This document shows positions 41,660 through 42,666 of a stretch of DNA of 42,666 bases, one piece after another. Both the position numbers and the translations under genes were made by a program. Numbering within the stretch: position 1 is the first letter of the stretch; each line of letters opens with the position of its first letter. Source of the DNA: an uncultured Bacilli bacterium. Its GTDB lineage: Bacteria > Bacillota_I > Bacilli_A > RF39 > UBA660. Location of the stretch: positions 1 to 42,666 of the forward strand of contig CAKPGT010000008.1 in assembly GCA_934155185.1 (NCBI GenBank), read 5' to 3'. Below the pieces are notes generated by a model. The model was not told the DNA's origin. It was given only the letters and a program-made list of their open reading frames with translations, and did not search any database.

Positions 41660-42666
41660 CTAGATATCAGATTTTGAGATAGTTATAACTGGGCGAACAC
41701 CAAGGGCATCATCGAACCAGAAGTTGCTGCGGTCGATGCTACCATTAGCATCGACATACCACACGTTGTAATAATCATAGGCAGACGCGCTCCAATAGTT
41801 TAAGTTCTTATATACAAAATCTTTTGTACAGGTACGATCGGTTTCACTGCATCCTAATCCTACTAATTCATTATATGTTATTAATCTCATCTTTGATGTA
41901 GCCTTATTTAATGTGCTTGTAAAATAAGTTTGATATTTTTGTACTTGTTCATATAATATAGAGTTACTATCATATACATCTGCTGGATAATCAGTTTGGA
42001 TTTCATTCTTATAACTATCCTTTAAGCTTCCATCTGTATTTGCCCAATATCCTAAATAACAACCATTTCCAGTACATCCTGCTTTCTTTCTATTTTCATC
42101 CTCATTTGCAAAGGCTATAAAACCATAATATGTTCCTGGGGCTACATCTTCCCCATTGACAACAAACATCGTCTTTTTACTTTGCAATCCATAGTCTTCT
42201 TCGCTACTTGATATGGCGATAAGATTGGATTGGTTTTCACCATCATAATCAAATTTATTTCCTACCATTAAATTATATTTAGCTAGTGCTGTTACTGTAT
42301 CCCCATTATCTTTTATTACATAAAAATCTTCACTTTTATTTGTGTTAGTATTACAAAATGCTATTACATCCCCTACTTCGTATGTTTCTTTCTTAGTGAA
42401 TGTTGTGCATTTATTATCACTTGAACTTGATGTTGTAGTTACAACTTCCTTAACAAGTTGTTTTGCATTTAATGTTACTACTATATCCTTAACTGATTCT
42501 GTTTTTGTATCAGTTTTATCTAACCATTCTACTCTTACTGTGGCTTTTACTTTAGTTGTATCATCGTTTGCTTTATAAATCTTTACTACTTGATTATTTT
42601 CTATTCCATTTATTGTTACTTTTATATCATCTGTCTCTAAGTTTTCTACTGTTATACTTTCTAATA
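41660..42666 (-). CDS. Secreted or pilin-like surface protein, C-terminal part (5' end outside window)
   Basis: The frame is open from the right edge of the window to the stop at 41660, so only the last 335 or so codons are seen; the ATG at 42268 is internal. It contains beta-rich Thr/Ser/Lys repeats (VRVEWLDKTDTKTESVKDIV), then YEVGDVIAFC, DFYVIKDNGDTVTALAKYNL, and a C-terminal module ending MRLITYNELVGLG, NYWSASAYDYYNVWYVDANG, GVRPVITISKSD. That module recurs in exported and prepilin-tailed proteins of gut Bacillota (DUF6273-like). Three cysteine pairs suggest an extracytoplasmic fold. The neighbouring pilus genes agree with that. Confidence 0.65.
   Translation of the reverse strand, partial: LESITVENLETDDIKVTINGIENNQVVKIYKANDDTTKVKATVRVEWLDKTDTKTESVKDIVVTLNAKQLVKEVVTTTSSSSDNKCTTFTKKETYEVGDVIAFCNTNTNKSEDFYVIKDNGDTVTALAKYNLMVGNKFDYDGENQSNLIAISSSEEDYGLQSKKTMFVVNGEDVAPGTYYGFIAFANEDENRKKAGCTGNGCYLGYWANTDGSLKDSYKNEIQTDYPADVYDSNSILYEQVQKYQTYFTSTLNKATSKMRLITYNELVGLGCSETDRTCTKDFVYKNLNYWSASAYDYYNVWYVDANGSIDRSNFWFDDALGVRPVITISKSDI

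Noticed and set aside
1..42666. CRISPR array or rRNA operon
   Set aside because: No regularly spaced repeats and no rRNA-like conserved blocks were seen on either strand.

Overview
The window is very AT-rich, low-GC Bacillota-type DNA. TGA is used as a stop, so the code is standard rather than the Mycoplasma code. Shine-Dalgarno sites are strong and GTG/TTG starts are frequent. MutS, NusB, TruB, a ComGA/PilB-like ATPase with prepilins and a YlbJ-like membrane protein suggest an uncultured gut Bacilli/Mollicutes-like lineage (RF39-like is my guess from gene content, not tested).

Layout. 1-3.5 kb: small accessory genes (histidine phosphatase, DUF1835-like protein, unknowns). 3.6-27 kb: an accessory region ending at two tRNA genes (Leu-UAG and a CAU tRNA, probably Ile2). 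27-42.7 kb: ordinary chromosome. It holds truB, a coiled-coil protein, a GNAT-kinase fusion, nusB, an unknown gene, mutS, a four-helix protein, a HipA-like kinase, a YlbJ-like protein, two prepilins, a type II/IV secretion ATPase and the 3' part of a cell-surface or pilin-like gene running off the right edge.

The accessory region is a Russian doll. The outer layer (element 1) carries a type I toxin-antitoxin-like locus, a WG-repeat protein, a MobV-type relaxase and a large serine recombinase (LSR1). LSR1 is cut into three pieces: bases 25888-25845, 19708-19277 and 8480-6987, all minus strand. The pieces rejoin in frame if two inserts are removed: element 2 (about 10.8 kb, 8479-19276) and element 3 (about 6.1 kb, 19707-25846). 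Each insert has its own large serine recombinase (LSR2, LSR3) running into its right junction. Element 2 also has a MobV relaxase, a 1259-residue unknown protein, an Xre repressor, two winged-helix proteins and an SSB-like protein. Element 3 has no visible relaxase. It carries a minus-strand cargo operon: DUF218-like, ASCH, an HExxH protein and DUF2185/Imm33-like.

The most notable observation is that in both inserts the attachment site lies inside the integrase reading frame. When the circular form is rebuilt on paper, LSR2 continues in frame for 51 codons and LSR3 for 50 codons into the opposite end of its element. The two extensions resemble each other (LDLIHF..IIN against LDLINF..IIN). Integration therefore swaps the native C-terminus of the integrase for a short host-encoded tail, and excision should restore it. 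This could be a recombination-coupled switch of integrase activity.
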